A stretch of DNA of 6,035 nucleotides, from assembly GCA_016212685.1 (NCBI GenBank), contig JACREW010000153.1:1-6035 (forward strand), written 5' to 3'. A program made the translations under genes and the position numbers. This stretch comes from Nitrospirota bacterium (GTDB lineage Bacteria; Nitrospirota; Thermodesulfovibrionia; Thermodesulfovibrionales; Dissulfurispiraceae). The stretch's first letter is position 1. Every line of letters starts with the position of its first letter. Positions 1 to 5,671 of this stretch are shown here, in pieces. Under the pieces are notes generated by a model. The model saw nothing but the letters and a program-made list of their open reading frames with translations. It was not told the DNA's origin and did no database searches.

Positions 1-454
1 AGTGCGGGCATGAGGAATACAGGAGTCGCGCCCCTCGCGGGCGCGTGGATTGAAACAAGGCGGGGCGGTGAGGTCTGCACATCAACGGCGTCGCGCCCCT
101 CGCGGGCGCGTGGATTGAAACAAACAAACAAATTGCCGAGATAATCGGCATACAGTCGCGCCCCTCGCGGGCGCGTGGATTGAAACTTTGGATAACACGC
201 GCCGCGCTCCTTATGTAGTGTCGCGCCCCTCGCGGGCGCGTGGATTGAAACACGTTCTGTCTGGTCGAAAGCTGCGGGAGAAGTGGGGTCGCGCCCCTCG
301 CGGGCGCGTGGATTGAAACCTTCTCCCCTGCAGAGGACGTGCATTCCAACACTAAGTCGCGCCCCTCGCGGGCGCGTGGATTGAAACTTTCAATGAACGC
401 CGGTCTGTTTTTGCGCCGGTGAGTCGCGCCCCTCGCGGGCGCGTGGATTGAAAC
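1..454 (+). CRISPR. CRISPR array, type I-C-like repeats (seven repeats, continues off left edge)
   Basis: Seven identical 32-nt repeats start at 25, 90, 155, 220, 288, 356 and 423, each opening GTCGCGCCCC and closing GTGGATTGAAAC. The six complete spacers are 33, 33, 33, 36, 36 and 35 nt, and bases 1-24 are the end of another spacer, so the array continues to the left. Within each repeat CGCGCCC (repeat positions 3-9) pairs with GGGCGCG (15-21) around a 5-nt loop, leaving a single-stranded 3' tail ending ATTGAAAC. Repeat length, hairpin and tail match the type I-C family, in which Cas5d cuts at the hairpin base and leaves an 11-nt 5' handle. In that family this orientation means transcription left to right, with the leader off the left edge and the oldest spacers toward the right. 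No cas genes are visible, so the subtype rests on the repeat alone. Confidence 0.97.
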
Positions 455-507
455 GAAGGACGAACAAGATAAGTCAAAGACAAAACTTACAAGGAAAAAA
501 CCAACAC

Positions 508-612
508 ATGTTCGGTTTTCTCGGCTCTTTTTCCGTCAACTTCGACATCCCCGACTACTGGGGCATCGGCAGGTCGGTATCGAGAGGCTTCGGGACGATT
601 AAACGAAGTTGA
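508..612 (+). CDS. possible 34-residue ORF of unknown function
   Basis: A short frame runs from ATG 508 to TGA 610-612 and begins MFGFLGSFSVNFDIPDYWG. AAGGA at 491-495 lies 12 nt upstream, rather far for a good ribosome binding site. I recognise no family. Its aromatic and glycine-rich composition is not obviously random, so it may be a fragment of a larger gene brought in with the DNA that separates the main array from the orphan repeat. Its 3' end coincides with the right arm of a 10-bp inverted repeat and with the -35 box of the TA promoter, which argues against a conserved gene. Confidence 0.15.
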   Translation: MFGFLGSFSVNFDIPDYWGIGRSVSRGFGTIKRS

Positions 613-613
613 C
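535..613. repeat. 10-bp perfect inverted repeat, 59-nt spacing
   Basis: GTCAACTTCG at 535-544 is the exact reverse complement of CGAAGTTGAC at 604-613. Smaller complementary pairs lie inside: CCCC 549-552 with GGGG 560-563, or alternatively CCGAC 551-555 with GTCGG 573-577. The right arm overlaps the TTGACA -35 box of the TA promoter. It could be a remnant end of a mobile unit, a folded RNA or chance. It resembles an integron attC site only loosely, because the GTTRRRY core is not matched. Confidence 0.35.
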
Positions 614-637
614 AAGGATCATGGGGTATGTCATAGT
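609..637 (+). promoter_or_regulatory. sigma70-type promoter of the toxin-antitoxin operon
   Basis: A consensus -35 box TTGACA (609-614) is followed after 17 bp by CATAGT (632-637), which matches four of six -10 positions including the key A2 and T6. Transcription would start near 644, about 27 nt before the antitoxin start. The -10 box touches the first palindrome of the putative operator, so a bound antitoxin complex would occlude polymerase. Predicted by eye only. Confidence 0.5.
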
Positions 638-655
638 AGCTATAAATGTAGCTAC
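636..655 (+). promoter_or_regulatory. twin TAGCTA operator of the Phd/YefM-type antitoxin
   Basis: The 7-mer GTAGCTA occurs at 636-642 and 648-654. Each copy contains the self-complementary TAGCTA, and the second copy sits in the perfect 8-bp palindrome GTAGCTAC (648-655). The palindrome centres are 12 bp apart, a little over one helical turn. Operators of the YefM-YoeB family are known to consist of two short palindromes with about this spacing, bound by antitoxin dimers. The site lies between the -10 box and the Shine-Dalgarno of the antitoxin gene, which fits autorepression. Confidence 0.6.
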
Positions 656-670
656 ATGGAGGTGGGAATA

Positions 671-934
671 ATGAAGTTCGCAAATGTAAGAGAACTGAAG
701 AATAAGACATCTGAGATATTGAGAAAGGCTGAGAAAGAGGCTGTGATTATTACATCAAAAGGCAAACCGAGGGCAATAGTCACGGCGATTTCCGAGGAGG
801 ACTTTGAAGATTACCTTCTCGAAAAGAGTGCGGGTCTCCATGACATGCTCGCCGAAGCACAGGCAGAGTACCGGAGCAAGGGCGGCGTGAGTCTGGAAGA
901 TTACCTGTCAAAAGGGAAAAAAAAGCATGGATAA
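671..934 (+). CDS. Phd/YefM-family antitoxin
   Basis: This 87-residue protein is the DNA-binding antitoxin of a type II toxin-antitoxin pair; it neutralises the downstream RelE-like toxin and represses the operon. The N-terminus MKFANVRELKNKTSEILRKA followed by VIITSKGKPRAIV (from about residue 26) is the hallmark of the Phd/YefM fold, in which the first ~50 residues form the DNA-binding dimer. The charged C-terminal part (SLEDYLSKGKKKHG) would wrap the toxin. I chose the ATG at 671 over the in-frame ATG at 656 because GGAGGTG (658-664) is a strong, well-spaced Shine-Dalgarno for 671, and because 656 overlaps the operator palindrome and adds residues not typical of the family. The stop overlaps the toxin start by 8 bp, implying coupled translation. 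The gene lies between two parts of a CRISPR array. Confidence 0.9.
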   Translation: MKFANVRELKNKTSEILRKAEKEAVIITSKGKPRAIVTAISEEDFEDYLLEKSAGLHDMLAEAQAEYRSKGGVSLEDYLSKGKKKHG

Positions 935-1208
935 ATTTTATATCGTCCTTTCGCCCCATGCGGTTAAAGACCTTGACGGCTTCAGCGATACTGCTTGCAC
1001 AAGAATTGCTGGGGCCATGAAGGCGCTTGAAGAAAATCCGTTTCCACGGGGCAAGCTGATAAAGAAGATTAAGGGTAAGCGTTCTGATTATTACAGGGTG
1101 AGAGTTGATAAATACAGGGTTTTTTATATAATTGAGGGCAGCAAGGTTGTAGTTTTGAAAATTTTGAGCAAGAAAGATGTAGACAGGTTTATTAGTAATT
1201 TGAACTGA
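927..1208 (+). CDS. RelE/ParE-family toxin
   Basis: This 93-residue basic protein is the toxin of the pair. Family features are the opening FYIVLSPHAVKDLDGF, a central lysine-rich stretch KLIKKIKGKRSDYYRVRV, the strand pair YYRVRVDKYRVFYII (about residues 55-69), and a C-terminal strand VVVLKILSKKDVDRF. RelE members are ribosome-dependent mRNA endonucleases, whereas ParE members poison gyrase. The YRVRVDKYRVFYII segment and lysine content look more RelE-like, but the activity cannot be settled here. The ATG at 927 lies inside the last codons of the antitoxin, after AAAGGG (911-916) and a run of eight A. No mutation breaks the frame, so it appears intact. The gene ends 61 bp before the orphan CRISPR repeat. 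Confidence 0.88.
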   Translation: MDKFYIVLSPHAVKDLDGFSDTACTRIAGAMKALEENPFPRGKLIKKIKGKRSDYYRVRVDKYRVFYIIEGSKVVVLKILSKKDVDRFISNLN

Positions 1209-1269
1209 CTGAAATCCAAGGTGCGCCCCCCCGCTGCCTCATATCCCGCGAATCCAAAAGCTTTGACAG

Positions 1270-1301
1270 GTCGCGCCCCACGCGGGCGCGTGGATTGAAA
1301 C
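1270..1301 (+). CRISPR. orphan, one-mismatch CRISPR repeat (probable terminal repeat)
   Basis: This 32-nt copy has the same orientation as the array at 25-454 and differs only at repeat position 11 (T to A), in the hairpin loop, so the stem is preserved. It stands 815 bp beyond repeat 7. Degeneration at the trailer-side end is typical of the last repeat of an array. It ends at 1301, three bases before the pilT stop codon (1305-1307, read on the other strand). Confidence 0.9.
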
Positions 1302-1304
1302 GAA

Positions 1305-2390
1305 CTACCTGTATCTTTGCGCTGTGCCTTTTGTCATCATATGGGTCATCTCTTCTGGGACCGGGGAGTGGTTTGTCGCGTCTTCCTGCGATATTACTCC
1401 TCTTGAGTAAAGATCGTAAAGCGACTGGTTCATTGTCTGCATTCCCGAGCGCGTCTGTCCTGTCTGCATCATCGAATATATCTGGTGAAGCTTGTCTTCG
1501 CGTATAAGGTTTCGTATGGCGGGCGTGGGCACGAGGATTTCGAGGGCGAGTGCCCTTCCCTGTCCATCTGCCCGTGTAAGCAATTGCTGCGAAAGTATTC
1601 CCTCAAGAACAAATGAAAGCTGTGTTCTTATCTGTTCCTGCTGGTGAGGAGGGAAAACGTCTATTATCCTGTTGATTGTTTGGATAGCCGAGTTTGTATG
1701 CAGCGTTGCAAATGTCAGGTGTCCTGTTTCCGCGGTTGTTATTGCGGCTTCTATAGTCTCGAGGTCGCGCATTTCGCCTATCAGCACGACGTCCGGGTCC
1801 TGCCTAAGAAGATATTTGAGTGCATTTTTGAAAGAAAATGTATCCGAATTCACTTCCCTTTGGTTTATAAGGCACTTTTTGTGGCTGTGAAGGAACTCTA
1901 TGGGGTCTTCTATGGTTACTATATGAGATTCCCTTTCGGAATTTATCCTGTCTATCATGGTGGCCAAGGTGGTGGATTTTCCGCTTCCGGTAGGGCCGGT
2001 AACGAGTATAAGGCCGTTTGGCCTTTTTGAGAGTTCTTCCGCTATTTCAGGCAGCCCGAGGTCATGAAAGCTTTTGATGTCGAATGGTATGGCCCTGAAT
2101 GCCCCTGCAGCGGCTCCTCTTTGCATGAATATATTTGCCCTGAACCTGCTTAGGCCCTTGACGCCAAAAGAGAGATCGAGTTCGTTGTTCTCTTCGAATT
2201 TATGTTTTTGAGATTCTGTCATTACGCTGTAACAAAGCTCCTTTGTATTTTCCGGCGTAAGTGACGAATGTCCTTCGAGTGGTATGAGCTTGCCGGATAT
2301 GCGAAGCCGCGGAGCGCTGCCTGTTGTTATGTGCAGATCGGACGCGCCTTTTTCGATCATCAGTTTTAAAAGGTCGAACAGGGTTGCCAT
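1305..2390 (-). CDS. pilT: type IV pilus retraction ATPase PilT
   Basis: PilT is the cytoplasmic hexameric ATPase that powers pilus depolymerisation in twitching motility and DNA uptake. The 361-residue length is normal for the family. Order of motifs: N-terminal PAS-like domain with GASDLHITTGSAPRLR (15-30); Walker A GPTGSGKST (132-140); Asp box TIEDPIEF (159-166); Walker B DPDVVLIGEMRD with catalytic Glu206; His box TGHLTFATLHTN (222-233); and the PilT-specific AIRNLIRE helix (291-298), which separates it from PilB and PilU-like paralogs. The ATG is 3 bp after the pilB stop, with GAGG inside the end of pilB as Shine-Dalgarno, so the two are probably co-transcribed. The stop lies three bases from a CRISPR repeat and no T-tract terminator is visible, so transcription may run antisense into the repeat and TA operon. 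Confidence 0.96.
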   Translation of the reverse strand: MATLFDLLKLMIEKGASDLHITTGSAPRLRISGKLIPLEGHSSLTPENTKELCYSVMTESQKHKFEENNELDLSFGVKGLSRFRANIFMQRGAAAGAFRAIPFDIKSFHDLGLPEIAEELSKRPNGLILVTGPTGSGKSTTLATMIDRINSERESHIVTIEDPIEFLHSHKKCLINQREVNSDTFSFKNALKYLLRQDPDVVLIGEMRDLETIEAAITTAETGHLTFATLHTNSAIQTINRIIDVFPPHQQEQIRTQLSFVLEGILSQQLLTRADGQGRALALEILVPTPAIRNLIREDKLHQIYSMMQTGQTRSGMQTMNQSLYDLYSRGVISQEDATNHSPVPEEMTHMMTKGTAQRYR

Positions 2391-2393
2391 GTT

Positions 2394-4139
2394 TTAATCC
2401 TCGAAAGTTACCCTGAGTATTTCTTCTATGGTTGTTATCCCTTCCATTACTTTTCTCAGTCCGCTCTGCCTGAGAGTGGACATGCCGAGGCGCACCGCTT
2501 CTTTTTTAATATCCGCGGCTGACGTGCCCTGAAGAATCAATTCTTTCACTTCATCCCTTATGGGCATAATCTCATGTACGGCTATCCTTCCCCTGTATCC
2601 GGTATTATTGCATTCAGGGCAGCCTTTCCCTATGTAACATTTAACATCTTGCGCCTTATCGGAGGGAAACCCCGCCCTTATCAGCGTTGTTTCCGATAGT
2701 TGGTCTTCTTCCTTGCAGTTCTGGCAAATCTTTCTTGCAAGCCTTTGCGCCACTATTAAAATAACCGAAGACGAGACCATGATCGGCTCTATGCCCATAT
2801 TTATAAGCCTTGTTATGGTGCTCGGAGCGTCATTGGTGTGGAGGGTGCTTAAAACAAGATGTCCTGTAAGGGCTGCTTTAATCGCGATTTCAGCGGTTTC
2901 AAAATCCCTTATCTCGCCCACAAGAATTATGTCCGGGTCCTGTCTCAAAAACGACCTTAGCGCAGTGGCAAAATTGAGTCCTATATCTTCCCGTATATGC
3001 ACCTGATTTATTCCGAAGAAGTTGTATTCGACCGGGTCTTCGGCGGTCATGATATTAACGCCGGGCTTGTTAAGATGAGAGAGCGCGGAGTAAAGAGTTG
3101 TTGTTTTACCGCTGCCCGTAGGTCCCGTTACGAGCATCATTCCGTAAGGCTTTTCTATGGCGTCATAGAAGTCCATGAGTTGTTTTTCGTCGAAGCCTAA
3201 TTTCGGCAGTTCGAGTTGGAGGTTGGATTTGTCGAGGAGACGCATCACTATTTTTTCTCCAAAGAGCGTAGGCAGCGTCGAAACCCTGAAGTCTATTTCC
3301 CTGTCGTCTCAGAATTTGAGTTTTATTCTCCCGTCCTGCTGCAGCCTTCTTTCGGATATATCGAGGTGGGACATTATCTTTATTCTCGATGTGAGGGCGT
3401 TCTTCATCTTAACCGGGAGTTTCAATACCGGCTGAAGCACCCCGTCTATCCTGTATCGTACTCTCAGTATCTCCTCGGAGGGTTCTACGTGTATGTCGCT
3501 GGCATGAGACCTTATCGCATTCATCAGGATGCCGTTTACCAGTTTTACTACGGGCGCGTCTATTTCTCTCGGCATATCCTTGTCGTCCTTTTCTTCGACG
3601 ACAGTCATGTCTTCGAGGGCGCTTCCTATGACCTTGTTCAGGTCTTCCATTTCCATAACGTCCTTGTCTCCGCCCTTGCCCTTGCCGACAGAAACTTTCG
3701 TTTCTTTTTTCGGATAATATTTTTCTATGGAATCTATTATTGCGGTTTCCGCCGCCACATGAACTATCACCTTCATGCCGGACAGGAACCTTACGTCGTC
3801 TATGGCAAGGTTGTTTGAAGGGTCAGTAATGGCGATCCGCAGTCCCGCGCCGTCCTTCGATATGGGAATGAGCTGGTATCTTTTTGCGGTCTCGTAGGGG
3901 ATAAGCTTGAGAAGGGACGTATCGACTTTGTGTTCGGAAAGGTTTATGGCGGGCGCGTTGTATTGCCTGCTTAAGAAAGTGATGAGGCTTTCTTCGTTGA
4001 GATACCCCAATTTCAGAAGTACGGAGCCGAGCCTTTTGCCTTCGAGCCTCTGGACGCGGATGGCCTCATTTAACTGATCTTCGGTTATCAGTTTGGCTTT
4101 TAGCAAAAGCTGTCCGAGTAACGATACGCCTACCGCCAT
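2394..4139 (-). pseudogene. pilB: type IV pilus extension ATPase PilB, interrupted by an in-frame TGA
   Basis: PilB (GspE/T2SSE family) is the hexameric ATPase that drives pilin polymerisation. Read through, the frame gives 581 codons, normal length. The N-terminal MshEN/T2SSE_N domain spans about 1-150, and the N2 domain with SHASDIHVEP and RRLQQDGRIKLKF runs up to codon 276. TGA follows at codon 277 (3309-3311), then DDREIDFRVSTLPTLFGEK in the same frame. The C-terminal part holds Walker A GPTGSGKT (339-346), the Asp box TAEDPVEY, Walker B with GEIRD, the His box LTGHLVLSTLHTND, and a zinc-type CxxC...CxxC (CQNC, CPEC). As written it splits into 2394-3248 (284 aa, GTG or ATG start with GGAG 8 nt upstream) and 3309-4139 (276 aa). 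I start at ATG 4139; TTG 4148 is possible, but neither has a clear ribosome site. A sequencing error, a true nonsense mutation and readthrough are all possible. Confidence 0.9.
3309..3311 (-). other. in-frame TGA codon inside pilB
   Basis: The codons around it read K-L-K-F-TGA-D-D-R-E-I-D-F, and both flanks match the PilB/GspE family with no shift of frame. One base change would restore sense, for example GGA (Gly) or TCA (Ser). The position is a variable turn in the family rather than a catalytic Cys, and I see no convincing hairpin just downstream, so selenocysteine is unlikely. The RelE and FecR genes here end in TGA, so wholesale recoding of TGA is also unlikely. Confidence 0.9.
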
Positions 4140-4144
4140 AATTA

Positions 4145-4174
4145 ACAATACGTCAAAAAATATGCCGAAGTCAA
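4145..4174 (-). promoter_or_regulatory. pilB: possible pilBT promoter
   Basis: On the minus strand TTGACT (4174-4169) is followed after 18 bp by TATTGT (4150-4145). Transcription would begin about at the ATG at 4139, giving a nearly leaderless message, consistent with the absence of a Shine-Dalgarno there. Weak -10; prediction by eye. Confidence 0.28.
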
Positions 4175-4202
4175 ATAAACCCGTAAAAACAAGGTTCGGT
4201 TC

Positions 4203-4230
4203 TTGACTTTTAATGCCTTAAAATTTTAAT
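4203..4230 (+). promoter_or_regulatory. possible tRNA-Phe promoter
   Basis: TTGACT (4203-4208) and TTTAAT (4225-4230) are separated by 16 bp, and transcription would start about 7 nt before the mature tRNA end at 4244. A better-looking TATACT at 4234-4239 lies too close to the tRNA to leave a 5' leader. Confidence 0.4.
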
Positions 4231-4243
4231 GTGTATACTTGTT

Positions 4244-4319
4244 GGGCAGTTAGCTCAGTCGGTAGAGCAGGGGCCTGAAAAGCCCCGTGTCGGGAGTTCG
4301 ATTCTCTCACTGCCCACCA
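4244..4319 (+). tRNA. tRNA-Phe (anticodon GAA)
   Basis: The 76-nt sequence folds as a full cloverleaf. The acceptor stem GGGCAGU pairs with ACUGCCC, and the D-arm contains AGCUCAGUCGGUAGAGC. The anticodon arm is GGGGC-CUGAAAA-GCCCC with GAA at the anticodon. The T-arm contains GGGAG-UUCGAUU-CUCUC. The discriminator base is A, and CCA is encoded in the DNA (4317-4319). The gene is divergent from pilB. tRNA genes often serve as integration sites, but no repeated copy of its 3' end is seen in this window. Confidence 0.97.
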
Positions 4320-4324
4320 TTTAA

Positions 4325-4489
4325 CAAGGCGAGAGTCCGCTTCAATGACTTTATCGGCGGAATATTTTAATCACATTCTCTTATGTCCGTCATCCGCATC
4401 GGCGGCATCCATTTCGGTACAACATACATTACCTTTGCCTTGCACAAAGGATAACACTTATAAAGGCGTTGAAGCGGATTTGCGCCTTG
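4325..4489. repeat. wide imperfect inverted repeat after tRNA-Phe
   Basis: CAAGGCG at 4325-4331 pairs with CGCCTTG at 4483-4489, then a symmetric 4-by-4 mismatch, then TCCGCTTCAA at 4336-4345 pairs with TTGAAGCGGA at 4469-4478. That gives 17 paired positions of 21 at the ends of a 165-bp unit. A small hairpin (CCTTTG 4432-4437 with CAAAGG 4445-4450) lies inside. No convincing gene is present between 4320 and 4548. The pattern suits a short non-autonomous repeat element or a structured transcript. Confidence 0.5.
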
Positions 4490-4514
4490 TGTCTTTAGGA
4501 TGGTAATTTTACCT

Positions 4515-4542
4515 TTGCATTTTCCATGGACTCTGTTAAAAT
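4515..4542 (+). promoter_or_regulatory. possible promoter of the FecR-domain gene
   Basis: TTGCAT (4515-4520) and TAAAAT (4537-4542) are 16 bp apart; the -10 matches five of six positions. Transcription would begin near 4549, leaving a leader of about 68 nt before the gene at 4617. A second, weaker candidate is TTGTAT (4559-4564) with TCTAAT (4582-4587), 17 bp apart. Confidence 0.4.
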
Positions 4543-4548
4543 TTAGGC

Positions 4549-4620
4549 ATGAAGAAACTTGTATGCGTAACGCTTGCCTTATCTAATTTTAAAACAGTTC
4601 ACGGAGGGCAGTTATTATGA
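4549..4620 (+). CDS. possible 23-residue leader ORF overlapping the FecR-domain gene
   Basis: An ATG at 4549 opens a 23-codon frame beginning MKKLVCVTLALS and ending with TGA at 4618-4620, which overlaps the ATG of the next gene as ATGA. The start resembles a truncated signal peptide, and the ATGA junction would allow translational coupling. There is no good Shine-Dalgarno, and with the favoured promoter the ORF would be leaderless. It may instead be chance or a remnant of an older start. Confidence 0.22.
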   Translation: MKKLVCVTLALSNFKTVHGGQLL

Positions 4621-5666
4621 AAAGAATTTTGTTCTTTATTGTTTTTTTTCTGTCTATTCTCTTTTTTTCAGCATATAGCGAGGCCAAGTCTATAGGCAAA
4701 ATATCGGAAATAAGCGGCAAGGTCTTATTCAGGGAAAAGGCCAATATCCCTTATGCTGACGCTAAAAAAGGACTCGATCTCGAAAAGGGCTATTGGATAA
4801 AGACAGGCGCTGACGGATGGGCGGTGCTGTCATTGTCCGACAAGAGCAAACTGACACTTGCCAATAATACCGAGCTTGAAATCACCGAGTTTGTCATAGG
4901 CAGGGACAAAAAGGACGGCGTGTTCAGCGTAACGCAGGGCAAGTTGAGGGCGTCGGTTACCAAGCTTGCCGGAGAGCAGGTGAACTATAAGGTTAAAAGC
5001 CCTACAGCCGTTGCGGGAATTAAAGGCACCGAGTTTATGATGATGACCCAGGGGCTTGCGAACGTATTTTTCGGAAACGAAGGGCAGGTTGAAATAACAG
5101 GCGCCGATACCGTCTCAAAACCATTGAGCGTGGACACGATGGTTCAGAATACAAGGGGATATACTCCCGTAGACCCCGTAAAGGTCGAACCTGACACGCC
5201 TCTTTACACGGCTAAGAAAAACTTTGAAGAGATAACAGAGGCAACGCCTCCAAAGGAGTGGGAGCTTTCCGGCAACCTGCCGGACATCATAGCGCGGTGG
5301 AATATAAATTACGGCCGTTATCTTGCCGACTCCGGAAGATATGAGGAAGCCCTTTATGTATTTCAGATAGCCCTCGATCTCACTAATCTGCCCGATATAC
5401 GCAGCGATGCGCGGCTCGAAAGAGGAGCGGTGTATTCGAGATTTTTAAGAAATCCGGAAGCGGCCCTTGCCGAATACCTTTTGGTGATAGAGACATATCC
5501 GGTAGTTTCACAGAGAGAGACGGCTCTTTATCTTGCGGGAATGACGCTTTATGAACTGGGCTTCAAAGAGCAGGCAAAGGAAAAACTGATGCAGTATAAA
5601 AAAGAATATCCGTCCGGAAAACATATAAGAAGTGTTGAGACGATACTGAATTTTTTAGATAAATGA
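4617..5666 (+). CDS. exported FecR-domain protein with C-terminal TPR-like repeats
   Basis: The 349-residue protein starts with a signal peptide: Lys-Arg, a Phe/Ile/Leu-rich core (4-18), then AYSEA-KS with likely cleavage near residue 23, so it acts in the periplasm or at the envelope. A FecR-type beta domain follows, roughly 50-160, with the motifs GYWIKTGADGWAVLSLSD and SPTAVAGIKGTEFMM (128-142) and a VFFGNEGQVEI ending. From about 222 to the end there are helical pairs resembling tetratricopeptide repeats (GRYLADSGRYEEALYVFQ; LYLAGMTLYELGFKEQAKEKL), often protein-binding. Unlike classical FecR of iron uptake there is no cytoplasmic anti-sigma segment, so the exact role is unknown; a structural or envelope-assembly role is inferred. 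GGAGGG (4603-4608) is a strong, well-placed ribosome site. The final codons lie in a 14-bp sequence repeated 260 bp downstream. Confidence 0.88.
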   Translation: MKRILFFIVFFLSILFFSAYSEAKSIGKISEISGKVLFREKANIPYADAKKGLDLEKGYWIKTGADGWAVLSLSDKSKLTLANNTELEITEFVIGRDKKDGVFSVTQGKLRASVTKLAGEQVNYKVKSPTAVAGIKGTEFMMMTQGLANVFFGNEGQVEITGADTVSKPLSVDTMVQNTRGYTPVDPVKVEPDTPLYTAKKNFEEITEATPPKEWELSGNLPDIIARWNINYGRYLADSGRYEEALYVFQIALDLTNLPDIRSDARLERGAVYSRFLRNPEAALAEYLLVIETYPVVSQRETALYLAGMTLYELGFKEQAKEKLMQYKKEYPSGKHIRSVETILNFLDK

Positions 5667-5671
5667 TTTTT
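5655..5671 (+). repeat. left copy of a 17-bp (16/17) direct repeat
   Basis: TTAGATAAATGATTTTT here and TTGGATAAATGATTTTT at 5915-5931 differ at one base; 14 bp (5658-5671 and 5918-5931) are identical. This copy includes the last codons and the TGA stop of the FecR-domain gene. It could be a target-site duplication or an attachment core. Confidence 0.7.

Noticed and set aside
535..613. Integron attC site upstream of the TA operon
   Set aside because: The flanking cores do not match RYYYAAC and GTTRRRY, and no second attC follows relE.
917..924. Run of eight A at the antitoxin-toxin junction as a slippage site
   Set aside because: Both frames are intact and the genes already overlap; slippage is not needed to express either.
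1221..1234. GTGCGCCCCCCCGC resembling the 5' half of the CRISPR repeat, 35 nt before the orphan repeat
   Set aside because: Spacing equals a spacer length, but a spacer must follow the 3' end of a repeat, and only the 5' half is recognisable.
1295..2030. Plus-strand open frames opposite pilT
   Set aside because: They are antisense shadows of a strongly supported gene.
3309..3311. Selenocysteine at the pilB TGA
   Set aside because: The position is not a conserved Cys or redox site in the family and no clear downstream stem-loop is seen.
4383..4454. 23-codon ORF (MSVIRIGGIHFG...) inside the inverted-repeat unit
   Set aside because: No ribosome binding site and it lies within a palindromic non-coding unit.
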